Source of the DNA: Xylogone sp. PMI_703
Lineage: Eukaryota > Ascomycota > Leotiomycetes
Assembly: GCA_021399445.1 (NCBI GenBank)
Contig: JAJTUQ010000002.1
Location: 3,658,001-3,722,000 of the forward strand
Reading direction: 5' to 3'
DNA: 64,000 nucleotides
Below, piece by piece: positions 1 through 11,066 of this stretch. The notes beneath the pieces are model-generated. The model had not been told where the DNA came from and did no database searches. It saw only the letters and a program-made list of their open reading frames with translations. Made by a program: the position numbers and the translations under genes. The first letter of the stretch is position 1, and each line of letters starts with the position of its first letter.

Positions 1-413
1 GCATTTCTGCTGGATACGGTGGACGATTTTGGGGACATGCACCTAGTACCGGCTCTTCTATCTTCAGTTGCCATTCCGGAAGTAGACGTGTTGTTCTTTC
101 TCCAGTTGTGCCTCTCCTCAAGGTCGTCACTAGCTTGGGTCATCGATGATGATATGGTGGTTCCGATACTCCCTATACTCTCTACACCGTAAGTGCTTCC
201 CTTCGGCGATTCGCGGTACTTGTGCAGACTGGGTACGTTGTGCATGTTCGGCATAGCGGACTGTGATTCTTCCATAGTCTTTTCATCCGCAACAAAATAT
301 GTCATCTGCGAACTTGCGTGCTGAAACGGAGCTCGAATAGGGGTTGGGTCGTTATCAGCGAAGCTCGCCCTTCGCGACCGCTCAAGCGCGTCGTCACCAG
401 GTAGAGGCCTCAT
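1..413 (-). CDS. N-terminal part of an unknown Ser-rich protein (cut by window edge)
   Basis: An open frame runs leftward from the ATG at 411-413 to the window edge with no stop, giving about 137 residues beginning MRPLPGDDALERS. It is hydrophilic, rich in Ser, Thr, Met and charged residues, and has no transmembrane or enzyme motif in the visible part, so it looks like a disordered N-terminal extension of a larger protein lying to the left. I do not recognise the family. The lack of any stop over 137 codons and a composition unlike the surrounding noncoding DNA support it as coding. An intron within this stretch cannot be excluded. Confidence 0.5.
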   Translation of the reverse strand, partial: MRPLPGDDALERSRRASFADNDPTPIRAPFQHASSQMTYFVADEKTMEESQSAMPNMHNVPSLHKYRESPKGSTYGVESIGSIGTTISSSMTQASDDLEERHNWRKNNTSTSGMATEDRRAGTRCMSPKSSTVSSRN

Positions 414-2453
414 AGTGAATAAGTAAGAGAATGATTAAAAAGAGGGAGTAGACTGTTGAAATAATACAATCATATCATACTCGACTGTAAATAAGCCTTC
501 CCCCTATTCGCATTAATACGTGGTTGGGATATCAGATGAGGTTGATGATGCTCTGTCCAGATACAGTAATCAAGCGATAACCCCGCTATCAGTGGTCTGA
601 GACCGAATTTAGTTAGCGTGATGCCGAGCACGTGATCTTTGGCACCGGGATTCTGGGCCTAAATCCGCTAGGCATTGCTACGGTAATCTTCAAGCACCAC
701 TTACGATCATTGGAGAGAATATACGAACTCTGCGTACCTTACTGAATGAAATATCCCCCATTGACAGCCCCGAAGTAGATAATTGATTAGTTGCTTAGCC
801 CCTTGGGCGAATCCGGCTGGAAAATTGAAGTATCCCCGAAATCCTTGAAGCCATACATGTAGTGTCCCGTTTCCATTGCTACCTGCCCTTACGGTGGTAG
901 TTAATGTACGGAGTATGGGATCGCGTGAAGTTCCAATGCAGTAATATTCAGCAATACATAGGGACTGCGCAAAGCTTTGCTCGAAAAACAAATATACCCG
1001 GGCTTATAGCTTTCTGTTCTCCAGAATAACTTCTTAACAAGAAACACATGAGTGAAAGCCTGAGGTGTTTTTATCGGGTTACGAAGATGTAGGATGAAGA
1101 CCCAGCCATATTCGCGCGTGGCGGGAAAGCCGCAGCCCGGATCTTACGGAAACCGTTGCCCAGTGGTCTTTGGTGTATGTATCTACCTAAGCCTCGACCA
1201 TGAGTTTATTTTAACTACTGTCTTCACTTGGGCCTCCCAAGTGTCATTCCTGATGACTCTCAGCTACACAATAGCTGAATAACCCCCTACGAGGATTTCG
1301 CTTTGCCGCGCTGCGCTTTGAAGCACATCCGTTCAGAAACCGAGCCCTGACGCTAAAGGTCGTTCTCCATATGGTAACTGGTACCTGGGAGCTGAAGTTT
1401 TCAGTGGCTGCCAGAACTCTCGACGCGACGAGCGACAGATGCAACAGAACGACAAGTTCCTCTGACACCTAAAGCTCTGTAGACGTGATTCAAGAGTTTC
1501 CTTTACCCAAAGAAAGGCGTATTTGTCCTCTGGTTACCACTTGCGTAGGAAGAGTGACCTTTCAAACTATCCTCTTCATTCCTTCATCTCTTTCTGTCTA
1601 GCTGTCGGGTGAAGCTACTCTTCTGGTCTCCTGCGTCGGAGTTCTGCACCTGCGGAAATGGCGCCGCATAGTTACGCCTTCAGGATGTTGTAGGCCATCG
1701 CCGTTCGCCGTCGAGCTCCACGAACACCTGAGCTAGCATCTTTTTCTTCGTTACCGCCTTCGTTCCTCATCTTGGCTTGCACCTAGGTCTAGAACCCACT
1801 TTAAACGCTTGTTACTTAAGAGAATGAAGTCGCATATAATCAACCTGCTGGATTCGGGCGAGGCCTGACTCGCAACTGGATCATTTCGTGACTGGCGGAT
1901 CCATTTGGCTGCGTCTCCAGCTGCATCACAGCGTCCCAGCAAGAGGCTGCGAGGGCATTGAGAGCACGCCGGACTTGCATCCAGGGCTGCACCCCGCTTC
2001 GCACCCATGACGATCATCGCGGAAGATGTCTGGAACAAGTAGGTGGAGCCTCCGGTTTGCTCTCACGGCGATGGATCTCGGTGCAACATCGCTCGCTCGA
2101 GAGGAAAATTCACGACTCTCACGTGTTCTGTTCTGTATTCTCGCGGGGCTCCCTCTACTCGTTTCCCCATGGGCAGCTCCCCGCGATAGACTATCATGAC
2201 CAGGTAGGTAGCCAAGTAGAAAAGTTGGTTGGCTGGTGTACAATTGGTAAGTGGTACGAGTTGCTCATTTGGGCTTCGCGATCCTCTGCAAGCATGGCGC
2301 ATAAGTAGGATGGCATCTTTTTTTCTTCTAAAATTCTAGTGCTTCATTGTTTACTTGTATCGTACACCTTCCCTCCGAGCTCAGTCGTTTGTTGGTCTTC
2401 CAGATCACTTGCTATTCAAGGTTCTTCCAGACATTCAAGTGTAAATCTGCAGA
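414..2453. other. Intergenic, no gene recognised
   Basis: Two kilobases between the left-edge gene and the sugar transporter. Several frames of 60-116 codons exist on both strands, but they overlap one another, are rich in Arg, Ser and Cys, and match no family I know, so I read them as chance frames. The last few hundred bases should contain the transporter promoter. Confidence 0.5.
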
Positions 2454-4466
2454 ATGGCAGAAGATACGCCCTTCGATCTCGAAGGCGCAAGTGCCAAACG
2501 GCGCGCTCAGCTCTTGCAAAGGGGAAAGTGGGCAACTATGTTCTCGAATCCAAAGATATTCGTTATCGCCTTCTTTGCGTCGTACGTCCTTCCTATTCTC
2601 TAGCCCAAATTCTCTCAAGTGACTCTGCTATTCAATCTTTCATAGCTTCTGATATCTGCTGAACAGATTCGGCGGTTTCGAGTATGGCTACCAGCAAGGC
2701 ATTCTTGGCCAGTCTCTGGTTATGACACGCTATAAAGCCAACTTCCCTTCAGTCGTTGCCTCTAGCAGTGCTACTGGCTGGCTTACGTCGGTCTTACAGC
2801 TTGGAGGCATAGTTGGCTCATTGGCGGCTGGTGTGTTAGGGGAAGTGTTCTCACGAAAGTATACCATGTTCATGGCTTGCTGTTGGGTCATTTTGGGTAG
2901 CTACTTGTACTGTGGTGCCACGGCTGGACATCCCCAATTGCTTTATGCAGGGAGATTCTTCACTGGTCTTGGTGTTGGAACTTTTAGCGGTGTCGGGTAA
3001 GTCTTGGACTTATGTGATGCCTCTGGTAGCAGTGCTGATACCGGAGAAGCCCTCTATATAACGCCGAACTCTCGGCGCCTGAGTCGCGTGGGACCCTTGT
3101 TTCTTTCTATCAATTTTGCACTATTTTAGGAATCATGGGTAGTTTCTGGGTCGGTTATGGTAGTAACTATATCGGTGGAACGGGGGAGTCGCAATCCAAT
3201 CTTGCTTGGCGCCTCCCTGCTATTATTCAGGGAATCCCAGCGGTCTGTCTTGCCCTCGGAATCTGGTGGATGCCGTTCTCTCCTAGGTGGTTAGTGAAGG
3301 AAGGTCGTGATGAAGAGGCAAAACGAACACTAGCCAGTTTAAGAAAGCTGCCTGTTGAGCACGAGCTCATTCAAATCGAATATCTGGAGATCAAAGCTGA
3401 GGCCTTGTTTCAACAGAGAGCATTTGAGAGAGCGTTTCCAAAGCTTGCGGAACGAGAGAGGGAAACAAAAAGTGTCTGGATCCACGAATTCGCACAATAC
3501 GCAAATTGTGTAAGGACAAGAGATAATTTTAGGAGAGTTGCCACGGCGTGGCTGGTCATGTTCTTTCAGCAGTGGAGTGGGATTGACTCTATTATCTATT
3601 ATGCCTCAAACGTGTTCATCAGCCTGGGTTTGTCCGGTGGAACACAAGCACTGTTGGCCACTGGTGTTACTGGCTGCGTATTCTTTGCTTCAACATTACC
3701 TGCCATGGTAAGTTTTGTCGTTATATATCTCCTGATCTGCTTTCCTTTACTATCTTCGGGCAATCTAACATTCCACTGTAGGCAATTATTGATCATGTCG
3801 GTCGCAAGCCCATGCTTCTCGTCGGGTCCGTGGTGATGTTCGTATCAATGGTTATTGTAGGCATAATAGTGGCAAAAGATCGGCACGACTGGCCTGGCCA
3901 TGCGACCGCAGGCTGGGTAGCAGTAGGTAAGTGTACTACCTTTATATTTATCTCTTTCTCCTCGGCTAAACATTTACTTTCCAGCTTTCATATGGGTCTA
4001 TATTGCTGGCTTCGGTGCGACCTGGGGTCCCGCCTCATGGACCCTAGTTTCAGAAATTTTCCCACTCTCTATCCGGGCCAAGGGTGCTGCATTCGGGGCA
4101 TCGAGTAACTGGGTGAACAACTTTGCTATTGCCTTCTTTGTGCCACCAATGTTCAATGCCTGGGCCTGGGGAACCTACATATTCTTCGCGGTCTTCCTTT
4201 TTGTAGGTATATTTTGGGTCTGGTTTTTCCTACCTGAGACCAAAAACAAGACCCTTGAAGAGATGGACCGGGTGTTCAACTCTCACACTGGCGAAGAAGA
4301 TGCAAAGCTTCTCGCAGACGCACAGAATGATGTAGGGTTGATTGCTCTTTTATATCCTGATTCAGTGTCCCATGGTCATGCAGGAAAGGTCTTTCGGGAA
4401 CAGCAAAATGAGAAAACAGCGGATGGAATTTCTAGTGAGGAGGTTAGCCATGCAGAAAAGATTTGA
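2454..4466 (+). CDS. MFS sugar transporter (hexose/lactose-permease type)
   Basis: Five exons: 2454-2581, 2667-2996, 3050-3707, 3782-3926, 3985-4466. They sum to 1,743 bases, or 580 residues. The protein is a 12-helix major facilitator of the sugar porter family, expected in the plasma membrane importing a mono- or disaccharide by proton symport. Visible signatures are GGFEYGYQQG in helix 1, PESRGT after helix 4, the central long loop, DHVGRKP (the D-x-x-GRK/R motif) at the start of the second half, and PETKNKTLEEMD after helix 12. The intron at 2997-3049 is short and hides the conserved PLYNAELSAPESRG block, so simple gene finders may misplace it. The hydrophilic C-terminal tail is usual. 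Substrate cannot be told from sequence. It converges with the WD40 gene. Confidence 0.9.
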
Positions 4467-4625
4467 AGGAGCTATGTCGGGAAAGATCTTACTCCAGGTT
4501 TGACACATCCATAGTCAATGCAGTATATACGTTAAGTAAATATATCTAAAGCCCACTAGCTACAACATATCCCTCAGATATACTCCGTACTGCATCGCTA
4601 TTTATCATGTATGGTAATACCAATC

Positions 4626-6092
4626 TCATTCATCCAATTTCCAAAACCTGATGAAACCATCAGGGTCTGCGCTGACCAATCGACTCATCGTTCCAGCCCA
4701 AACTAAACTATCTGAACTGCAGTGGCCTATACCTTTCCTATCCTTCTCTTTCCAGAAGCACCATTTCTTATTCTTCACTAGATCATACACATCGAGTGTC
4801 CCCAGGGTAGTCTTCCATGCTAACTTTGTTCCATTGTCAAAAAATTGGACGTCCATCACAGAGGTGAGACTAAATCCCTCACGCTTTAACTCCCATTTAC
4901 GAAATATAGGCCCTTCTGACGGAGAAGATAGGTCCCAAATACCGACTTCGCCTACCTGGCTACCCGCAGCGAGCAGATTGTTATCAGGACTGAAGGACAT
5001 GTATCGCGCCCATCTAGTAACCTCTTCGAAGGGCGCATACTTTTCTTTTCCTTCAACGACATCATACACGAAAACTTTTGTCTTGGGGCTCCCCACGCTG
5101 AAGGCCAGATATCGCGAATCCAGAGACCATGCTCCTGCCCACATCTGTCCTCCGAAATTTCCGAATTCCCACTTCTCTTTTCCTTCGTGTATATCCCAGA
5201 CTCTTACGGTTCCATCCCAGGCTGCAGAAGCCAGATATTTGTCATTTGGGCTGCATCCAACCCACATAATGGCATCGGTGTGTCCTCTAAACTCCCATTT
5301 GACCTTGGAAGTGGCAATGTCGAAGACGTTTATGGTGGGAAGATCTTCTGGAAGGCGCATCTTGGATTGAGTAGTGTCATTATGCGTTGAATAGAAAATG
5401 TATGAGCCAGAGTGGTTCCAGGATGAGGAGTTGAAGTGGCACAAGCCTCCATATATGACTGGGCGATGGGCGACTGTGAGTCTATCAATCATAGTTGAGA
5501 CAGCGTTGTTTAGGTTCGAATCTAGCTCTTGCGATATTTCATGGCCTAACTCCCAATCTTGAGCTGAGAGCTCATCACTTATAAAGCTTTTCACCTTTTG
5601 TGTGAAAAGGTTCGGATCTGGTAGCTGTCTTGGTGGCTGGAGGTCTTTGCCTGTGGATGAAAGGTACCAGAAGATACACACCTGGTCCCGGCCGTTCGGG
5701 AGATGAGCGTTTGAAAGGAGCGTGTACTTGGCATTTTCAACACTAGTTTCAGGCACACCATCGGGGCCTATGACAGGTCGAAATGATATAGTTCCAACTT
5801 TCTGATGATGCCCGGATAGTGTCTCAACCAGCTCTCTTGAAGGAACCGCATATATTCTTATGGTAGTTCCTACTACCACAGCAAGGAGGGCCTCATCTGG
5901 GCTTAGGGCTATGGATATATTATTATGTTCGAGGTCTTTAGCATCCAGTTTAAGATCGATATTTTTGTCTTCTTGGCCCCAAGTCGCTGGTTGATTTGAT
6001 GCCCATGTTGCGGGGTTACCGTCTGGTCCCTTGAAATCTGTGGCGACTTCGTAGACAAAATTGTCTCGTTGTTCTTGTGCGGTTATGCGCAT
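4626..6092 (-). CDS. WD40-repeat protein
   Basis: A single-exon frame of 488 residues. It contains at least five WD40 blades: SIALSPDEALLAVVVGTT...IRIYAV (about residues 60-82), a GHTDAIMWVGCSPNDKYLAS block with VRVWDI (about 265-300), then GAWSLDSRYLAF...VFVYDV, MSFSPDNNLLAAGS...VGIWDL, and a last blade near the C-terminus ending FIRFWKLDE. These fold into a beta-propeller that normally scaffolds protein contacts, and no catalytic domain is attached. There is no signal peptide or membrane segment, so it is probably cytosolic or nuclear. The specific partner or pathway cannot be told. It faces away from the SDR gene upstream and converges with the sugar transporter; nothing suggests a shared function. 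Confidence 0.88.
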   Translation of the reverse strand: MRITAQEQRDNFVYEVATDFKGPDGNPATWASNQPATWGQEDKNIDLKLDAKDLEHNNISIALSPDEALLAVVVGTTIRIYAVPSRELVETLSGHHQKVGTISFRPVIGPDGVPETSVENAKYTLLSNAHLPNGRDQVCIFWYLSSTGKDLQPPRQLPDPNLFTQKVKSFISDELSAQDWELGHEISQELDSNLNNAVSTMIDRLTVAHRPVIYGGLCHFNSSSWNHSGSYIFYSTHNDTTQSKMRLPEDLPTINVFDIATSKVKWEFRGHTDAIMWVGCSPNDKYLASAAWDGTVRVWDIHEGKEKWEFGNFGGQMWAGAWSLDSRYLAFSVGSPKTKVFVYDVVEGKEKYAPFEEVTRWARYMSFSPDNNLLAAGSQVGEVGIWDLSSPSEGPIFRKWELKREGFSLTSVMDVQFFDNGTKLAWKTTLGTLDVYDLVKNKKWCFWKEKDRKGIGHCSSDSLVWAGTMSRLVSADPDGFIRFWKLDE

Positions 6093-6401
6093 TGCTTACT
6101 TGGTTAATACTTTCGATGAAGTAGATATCTTTACTATACGTATGTTCTGTTATTATACTTTTGAAATATGGATACGTGGCTGTTTTCTTGCTGCTATTTT
6201 ACAGGATGTTTGGTAGTTGCCTGAAATGATCAGAACGATGACGTGGTTTCTAAATGGATATCCAGGGGGTAATCTGTAGAAGAGTCATGTGAGGCTTTAT
6301 ACCACTTATATTCGTTAAATGAGAAATAAATATCTGTTTTAACCCTCTAAGGCTTTGATTGAGTTGATCAGTTAGCCGCCGTTATTCCTCTCATAGCATC
6401 T
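6093..6401. other. Intergenic, upstream of WD40 gene
   Basis: About 310 bases of AT-rich noncoding DNA that should hold the WD40 gene promoter and the 3' end of the SDR transcript. I see no distinct motif in it. Confidence 0.4.
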
Positions 6402-7385
6402 CTATTGGATATATGGCTGCCATTGGTCCTCGCACCAGCTCCAGAATTCCCTTCCTTTCCCTTCGTCCAGGGCTTTGTATATATCTTCCCTGAAATGTCG
6501 CTTTAGGAATCTTCCCCACGGAATCACCAACCCACCATTCTCCTCCGCTCCGATATCTCCTGAGAGACCAGCATATAGCTATGTGTATGCACCTAGCTTA
6601 GAGTCATGCAGTACTAGTTTCAGAAGCGCCATCGTATACCGCGGCACGTGTTTGTAAATGAGTGAATTGAGATTCCCGGGATTTTGCACGATACTGATGA
6701 TTCCGTCATTTCCATAGCGTCGGGCACACTCATGAGCAAGCATCCAGTTCCCAACTTTGGACGTAGCATAATAGAAGTTACTGTCTTTCCTGGCTTCTGC
6801 GCTCAGCTCTAACTCCTTGAAATCAATGCCGCCCTTAGGCGACATTGACTCTGCTAACCAGCTACTTGTCCAGACGATCCTAACACTATCTTTTGGCGCA
6901 TTCTTCGCAGTATTTTGCAGCAGTGGGATTAGCTCCGTGGTGAATAGTAGTGGTCCCACACAATTGGTTCCCAACTGCTTCTCGATACCTTGTTTGGTCT
7001 TCCAACCAGGTGGGACGCCACCTACACCGGCGTTGTTCCATAATATATCCAGCCGGGATTCCTGCTCCCGAAATGCAGCAGCAGAAGCTTTGATTGTCGT
7101 TAGATCATCGAGATCGAGAAAGAGGTACCTTAGGTTTGCGGCTTTTGAAGGATCGTTTGCGGTGATAAGTTTAATGGCCTCTTCACAACGTTCTCGGGAG
7201 CGACCCGCCATGTATATCTTTGCGCCTGTGGGATACAGGATCTTGATAAGTTCAAACCCAACTCCACTGTTTCCACCTGTTACCAAGAAGACTCTGCCGA
7301 CTAGATTTGATGAGGTCTTTCTCGGTGAATGTTGGTGAGGGGGGAACCATTGTGTATACCAGCTGTGTATCGCCTTCAGAACCAT
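6402..7385 (-). CDS. Short-chain dehydrogenase/reductase with a premature in-frame TAG
   Basis: The frame starts at the ATG at 7383-7385 and encodes a classical Rossmann-fold SDR of the retinol-dehydrogenase-like group. It shows TGGNSGVG (cofactor loop, about residues 33-40), LWNNAGVGG, VWTSS and FYYATSK, which carries the catalytic Tyr-x-x-x-Lys. It should oxidise or reduce an alcohol/carbonyl pair with NAD(P). A TAG at 6579-6581 ends the protein at residue 268, where relatives have Glu in an AYTELFAGLS-like stretch. The same frame continues without gaps for 58 more sense codons in SDR-like sequence (LYAGLSGD, GLVIPWGR, EFWSWCED) to a TAG at 6402-6404. So this is a single nonsense change, a read-through stop or, less likely, a 36-base in-frame intron. 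The N-terminal 268 residues keep the catalytic residues but lose part of the substrate region. Confidence 0.75.
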
Positions 7386-7778
7386 TGTAATTGTTTATTT
7401 TACGAATTCATAATTATCTATTGAGCGACGAGAAGAGGGGGATATTATACCTTTGGAATTGCGCCAAGCTCAGCTGAATATAATTATATGTAAAAGCTAA
7501 CGAATCAAGAAAACCAGTTTGATTAGAAATGCTAGCTATACTTTCTATACGTAGCATTTGGGATGCCTAAATTCTTTCAAGGGGAATAGGACCAACGTGA
7601 TTGAGAGGGCTAGTTACGTATTGCACCGCAATCTAAATGGTAGAGGTAGTCCAGTAGAATGCGCCTATAACGAATCAAAGGGATAGAAATTGGCGATTAC
7701 TGTTTACGTACCTCGTAAGGAGTTTTTGCCAGGCTGATGGGCGGATAGAGTGGTTTAACGCACATCGCATCAACAACA
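7386..7778. other. Intergenic between SDR and tRNA
   Basis: About 390 bases with no coding potential that I can support. It should contain the promoter of the leftward SDR gene. Confidence 0.4.
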
Positions 7779-7871
7779 TCCGAACTGGTGTATCGGTAAC
7801 ATATCCGCCTCTCAAGGCTAACTTGATGGTCTCAGTCCGCGGTTGCGCGGGGTTCGACTCCCCGGTTCGGA
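7779..7871 (+). tRNA. tRNA-Glu(CTC)-like gene with a 23-nt intron
   Basis: A full cloverleaf can be drawn. The acceptor stem TCCGAAC (7779-7785) pairs perfectly with GTTCGGA (7865-7871). The D-stem is GTGT/ACAT, the anticodon stem TCCGC/GCGGT has one T-T mismatch at its base, and the T-arm CGGGG-TTCGACT-CCCCG is perfect and carries the B box. After the stem the loop reads CT-CTC-A, placing anticodon CTC (Glu) at positions 34-36. About 23 extra bases follow position 37, the canonical place for a eukaryotic nuclear tRNA intron. A T-run terminator lies 43 bases downstream. Identity as Glu is by anticodon only. Confidence 0.75.
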
Positions 7872-8401
7872 ATATATTCCAGAACCATCCAAGAAAACTT
7901 GGATAGTCGCTTCTTTTTTTTCTTTTTTTGAATCCTTTTTTTTAGTTCTCAAGTGCCCCAAGTCGTTGGTTTGTTTTCGAGTTTTAATTGAAAGGAGCCG
8001 AAGCCCAATCCAATCACCCCAGCTCCTTTACTCGGTTCTTTTCAGTCGTGTAGCTGCTAGGCGATTCGATGGCGTATTAGGAATGTATGGTATCGTTTGG
8101 TCCGGGGTTTGAGCAGCCTTGGAGAGATAAATTGTTGATTTGCTGGCAGAAATTCTAGCTACTTATAGTCAAATATATCTAAGAAAAGCTAGTTCTACTT
8201 TTGGAATTGGTTAAGTAGGCGCCTTTGACTCTGGGCTTACACACAATGATTGCGATGACTGAGTTTACTGGCAAAACTATAAACAATTGGGTCATATCTA
8301 GATAAATATATACATTGAAAATATCAAAATTTATGAACAAATCCAAAGCAAATCCACGACGTCTTGCTACTGACTGCCACCCACTTCTGGTTTATTTCAG
8401 T
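7872..8401. other. Intergenic downstream of tRNA
   Basis: Holds a short hairpin (ATCCAAG...CTTGGAT, 7887-7903) and T-runs just after the tRNA, then gene-free sequence up to the 3' end of the leftward secreted-protein gene. Confidence 0.4.
7914..7929 (+). terminator. RNA polymerase III T-run terminator
   Basis: Eight T, one C, then seven T beginning 43 bases after the tRNA 3' end. RNA polymerase III stops at runs of four or more T, so this is the likely terminator of the tRNA transcript. Confidence 0.6.
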
Positions 8402-8990
8402 TTAACACTGGCCATCAACGTTGCAGAAGTTCCTATAAAAATGGTCAATATTGACTCTCCCGATAAGCAGATGATACCATTGAGTAAGATTGCATACCAT
8501 GAGATGCCGACAACGCTGTAAGCGGCACCGTTGGTTAAAGCTTCCCAAGCAGCAACGGAGAGGTCGAGGTGGTTCTCATCGCAGCCTGGGCAGGTATCCT
8601 CGACGGTAACTACGACTTGGTTGCCTTTTCCTCCGATGGAGTTGTCGGTGGTTGGCCCAGTGTTTGTAAGTCTGATCTTTCGGCCGCAGTACGGACCTGG
8701 AGACTCATTTTTCATCCAGTAGTTGCTGATAGCAACGGTATAAGATGAATCGGGACTGTCGATGCCGCAAGAGCCAAGGGCGCCAGTTGGGTTGGGGTTT
8801 ACAGTTGCTTCACCGTTGTGGCTATAGGATATAGCTTAGTATAAGGCAGGTGTCCATGTGGACAAAGTGTGGACAAAGTGTGGACATTAGGAATTACTCA
8901 CGTTATACGTCTCTCCAGCTCAGCTGAGGGTACAGCGCTTGCTAAGCTAGCAATGGCCGTAAGGGCGAGGACAGAGTACTTGGCAAGCAT
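8402..8990 (-). CDS. Secreted RlpA/expansin-like double-psi beta-barrel protein
   Basis: Three exons on the minus strand, 8902-8990, 8498-8821 and 8402-8432, giving 147 residues. The N-terminus MLAKYSVLALTAIASLASA is a clear signal peptide. The mature part is one RlpA-like double-psi beta-barrel, the fold of barwin, plant natriuretic peptides and expansin domain 1. It has paired cysteines (GSCGID, YCGRKIRLTN), the hallmark VTVEDTCPGCDENHLDLS with its Asp, and a final Trp-Asn-Phe strand. Such small secreted fungal proteins bind or loosen cell-wall polysaccharide or act as protease inhibitors; which applies here is not clear. Splicing the last intron (8433-8497) replaces a run-on hydrophobic tail with the expected SWNF ending, which supports the model. 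The first intron contains a short tandem repeat. Confidence 0.82.
8858..8887. repeat. 11-bp tandem repeat inside an intron
   Basis: GTGGACAAAGT occurs twice in tandem and is followed by a partial third copy, all within intron 1 of the secreted protein gene. Confidence 0.7.
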
Positions 8991-11066
8991 TCTGATGTTT
9001 ACTGGTTGCGGTGTTGTGGATGCTGGTTATATGTCTTTAATGCTGGTGAAAGAGTTTGGAAAGCTTTAAGTTTCTCGATATTGATAACTGTTTATCTGGA
9101 GAATGGACAGATGGACAGCGAAAGACTCTATGTATTTATACATCTCAGATGAAGGATTTATGTGGTATTTGAGTCTAGGATGTCCTATGGTGACATACGG
9201 AAGAAGTAAAGACCCCACGTCTTCCAACCGTTTGATGCCTCATCTTGAGCAAGTTTGAATATTGGTTAAGCAGCTTATTCTTCGTGTACAATATTTGGGA
9301 TGTGGGAGTGGGCTAATCATTCATTAACCCGTTACATGCCACTCCGGATGTATCTTTGGAGTAGTAGTGCATATATTAAACAATCCTTGACTGACGAGGG
9401 AAAAATTTTAGCTCTAAAAAACATCTCCTAGATTGGTCCTTAACTGCCCGAAGAATCTTATGGAACATCTACCTAAGGTTACCCTCTATTCCATGCCCGT
9501 TTATGAACGAGGCCCTCGCTCCAACCTGCTGATATGCAATCAGGTAAAACATCCTGGATATGCTTAGTATGCTAATATTGAGAAAACTACTGGTGATTCC
9601 AGTGAATGATAGCACCATTTGCAACGTTGTGTGCTGGATTCAACCAATCCTAGAGCGCTGGCGGCGTGCGTGCTCCTGTAAAATTTAAAAGTAGTTACTG
9701 TATTACGCACGAGGAATTGGTAGCGAAGCTGGTTGCCTTTTCTGACACTGAGATTGAAATTTAGGAGCTGTAACCCTGTGTAGTCGGGATCGCCGGCATG
9801 CAAGGGAGCTAGATCGAATTACGCCCAAAGAGCTAGTGAGCCCTGGATCCAAACCGCCGCAATATGCACGAGCTCAAACTCCAGTTCGGACGAACGTGCC
9901 ATTTTTAGTGTTGAACACTTCTCTAGCATGCGCGAAAAAGGAAAAGAAGGCATTAGTGAGCATCCGGCCGGATGATATTATTGATGGAATTTCTCATTCC
10001 TGGGCGGCAGATTTTGACTGGGAATAGTTACACAAGGATTGCTGGGCCTGAATGTGACGGAATAGGATCGAACCTTGAAGCGGTCTTACGGCTAGTGGAC
10101 ATGGATATTGAACGGTTCGATGACAACTGCTAGCACTTGAATTGCACGACGAATGAACTGATCATGCTATGACATCGGGAAGATTACGCTATTCAAACGC
10201 ATTATGTGTGTAAAAACCCAGAAACGGGCCTGAAGCTTGGATTTTTAATATATCTAGACCATACGGAGCAAAGTAATTGGAGTAGAGGGTTAGGAATCTA
10301 CCTTCTGCTGTGAATACGACACGCCTACCGGGCTGACCGGCGATTTAGCGCCTAGACCCACCATCAACGTTGCAACTATGGTATAGTATATTGCCGGGCA
10401 AAAGCTTAACTGAAGCAATTGAGCGTAAATTGCAATGGGCTAGGAGTATTTCTCCGTTAACTATGCAGGATTACGAATTATACATAAGCACCCTAAGGTA
10501 ATAATAATGAGCCGGATTAGTAGACTCCAGACTAAATTTAGGTGTTATCGGTGACCGGAATGGTGTGGTAACGTTAGCTAGATCCAACGGTAGTTGCCAT
10601 ATTAGTTGCCTGCTCACTACTTTTTGGGACATGCTTGCGTGAGGTAGACAGGTTGTGGGATAGAGGAGACCCACCGTAGATGCTGGCCGTCTGGCACGCC
10701 GAGTTTGTACGCAGTATTACTGGTATGAGAATATATTGACTGCCACCCACGGGTTGCATTCGGCTCTATTAGTAAGGAAAAGCCAGGGCGCAGTTGAGAG
10801 AGGGAAGTGTTATTAGCGAAGGCTTAGCTCTCTAAGCTCTCTATAGAAAGTGTACTGTACCCTGTTTGCCTGTCACCCCCACATTAGAGGGATTCAACTA
10901 CTATGGAGTACGTGTCGCGAGATTATTTCGAATATCACCACCAAATCATATGATGTGGAGTAGACTGACGCGTTTCATTACCGTGGACATTGTGCTCAAT
11001 CCTCCTCCACCTCAAAACAGGACCTAGTCCACATAGAAGAAGAGAAAGGGAAAATCTATGACCGGG
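8991..11066. other. Gene-poor interval
   Basis: Two kilobases between the secreted-protein gene and the 3' end of the Zn2Cys6 regulator. Apart from the TATA element near 9,135 I see no supported feature. Frames of 60-80 codons here are overlapping and unrecognised. Confidence 0.5.
9133..9140 (-). promoter_or_regulatory. TATA box of the secreted-protein gene
   Basis: TATAAATA on the minus strand, about 145 bases upstream of the ATG at 8990, at a plausible distance for a core promoter. Confidence 0.45.

Noticed and set aside
1926..2308. Overlapping frames of about 80-116 codons on both strands
   Set aside because: Mutually exclusive frames with no family match; most likely chance in GC-richer DNA.
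4651..5370. 239-codon plus-strand open frame
   Set aside because: Lies antisense within the WD40 gene; its composition is that of a shadow frame and the opposite strand has clear repeats.
6817..7338. 173-codon plus-strand open frame
   Set aside because: Antisense shadow of the SDR gene.
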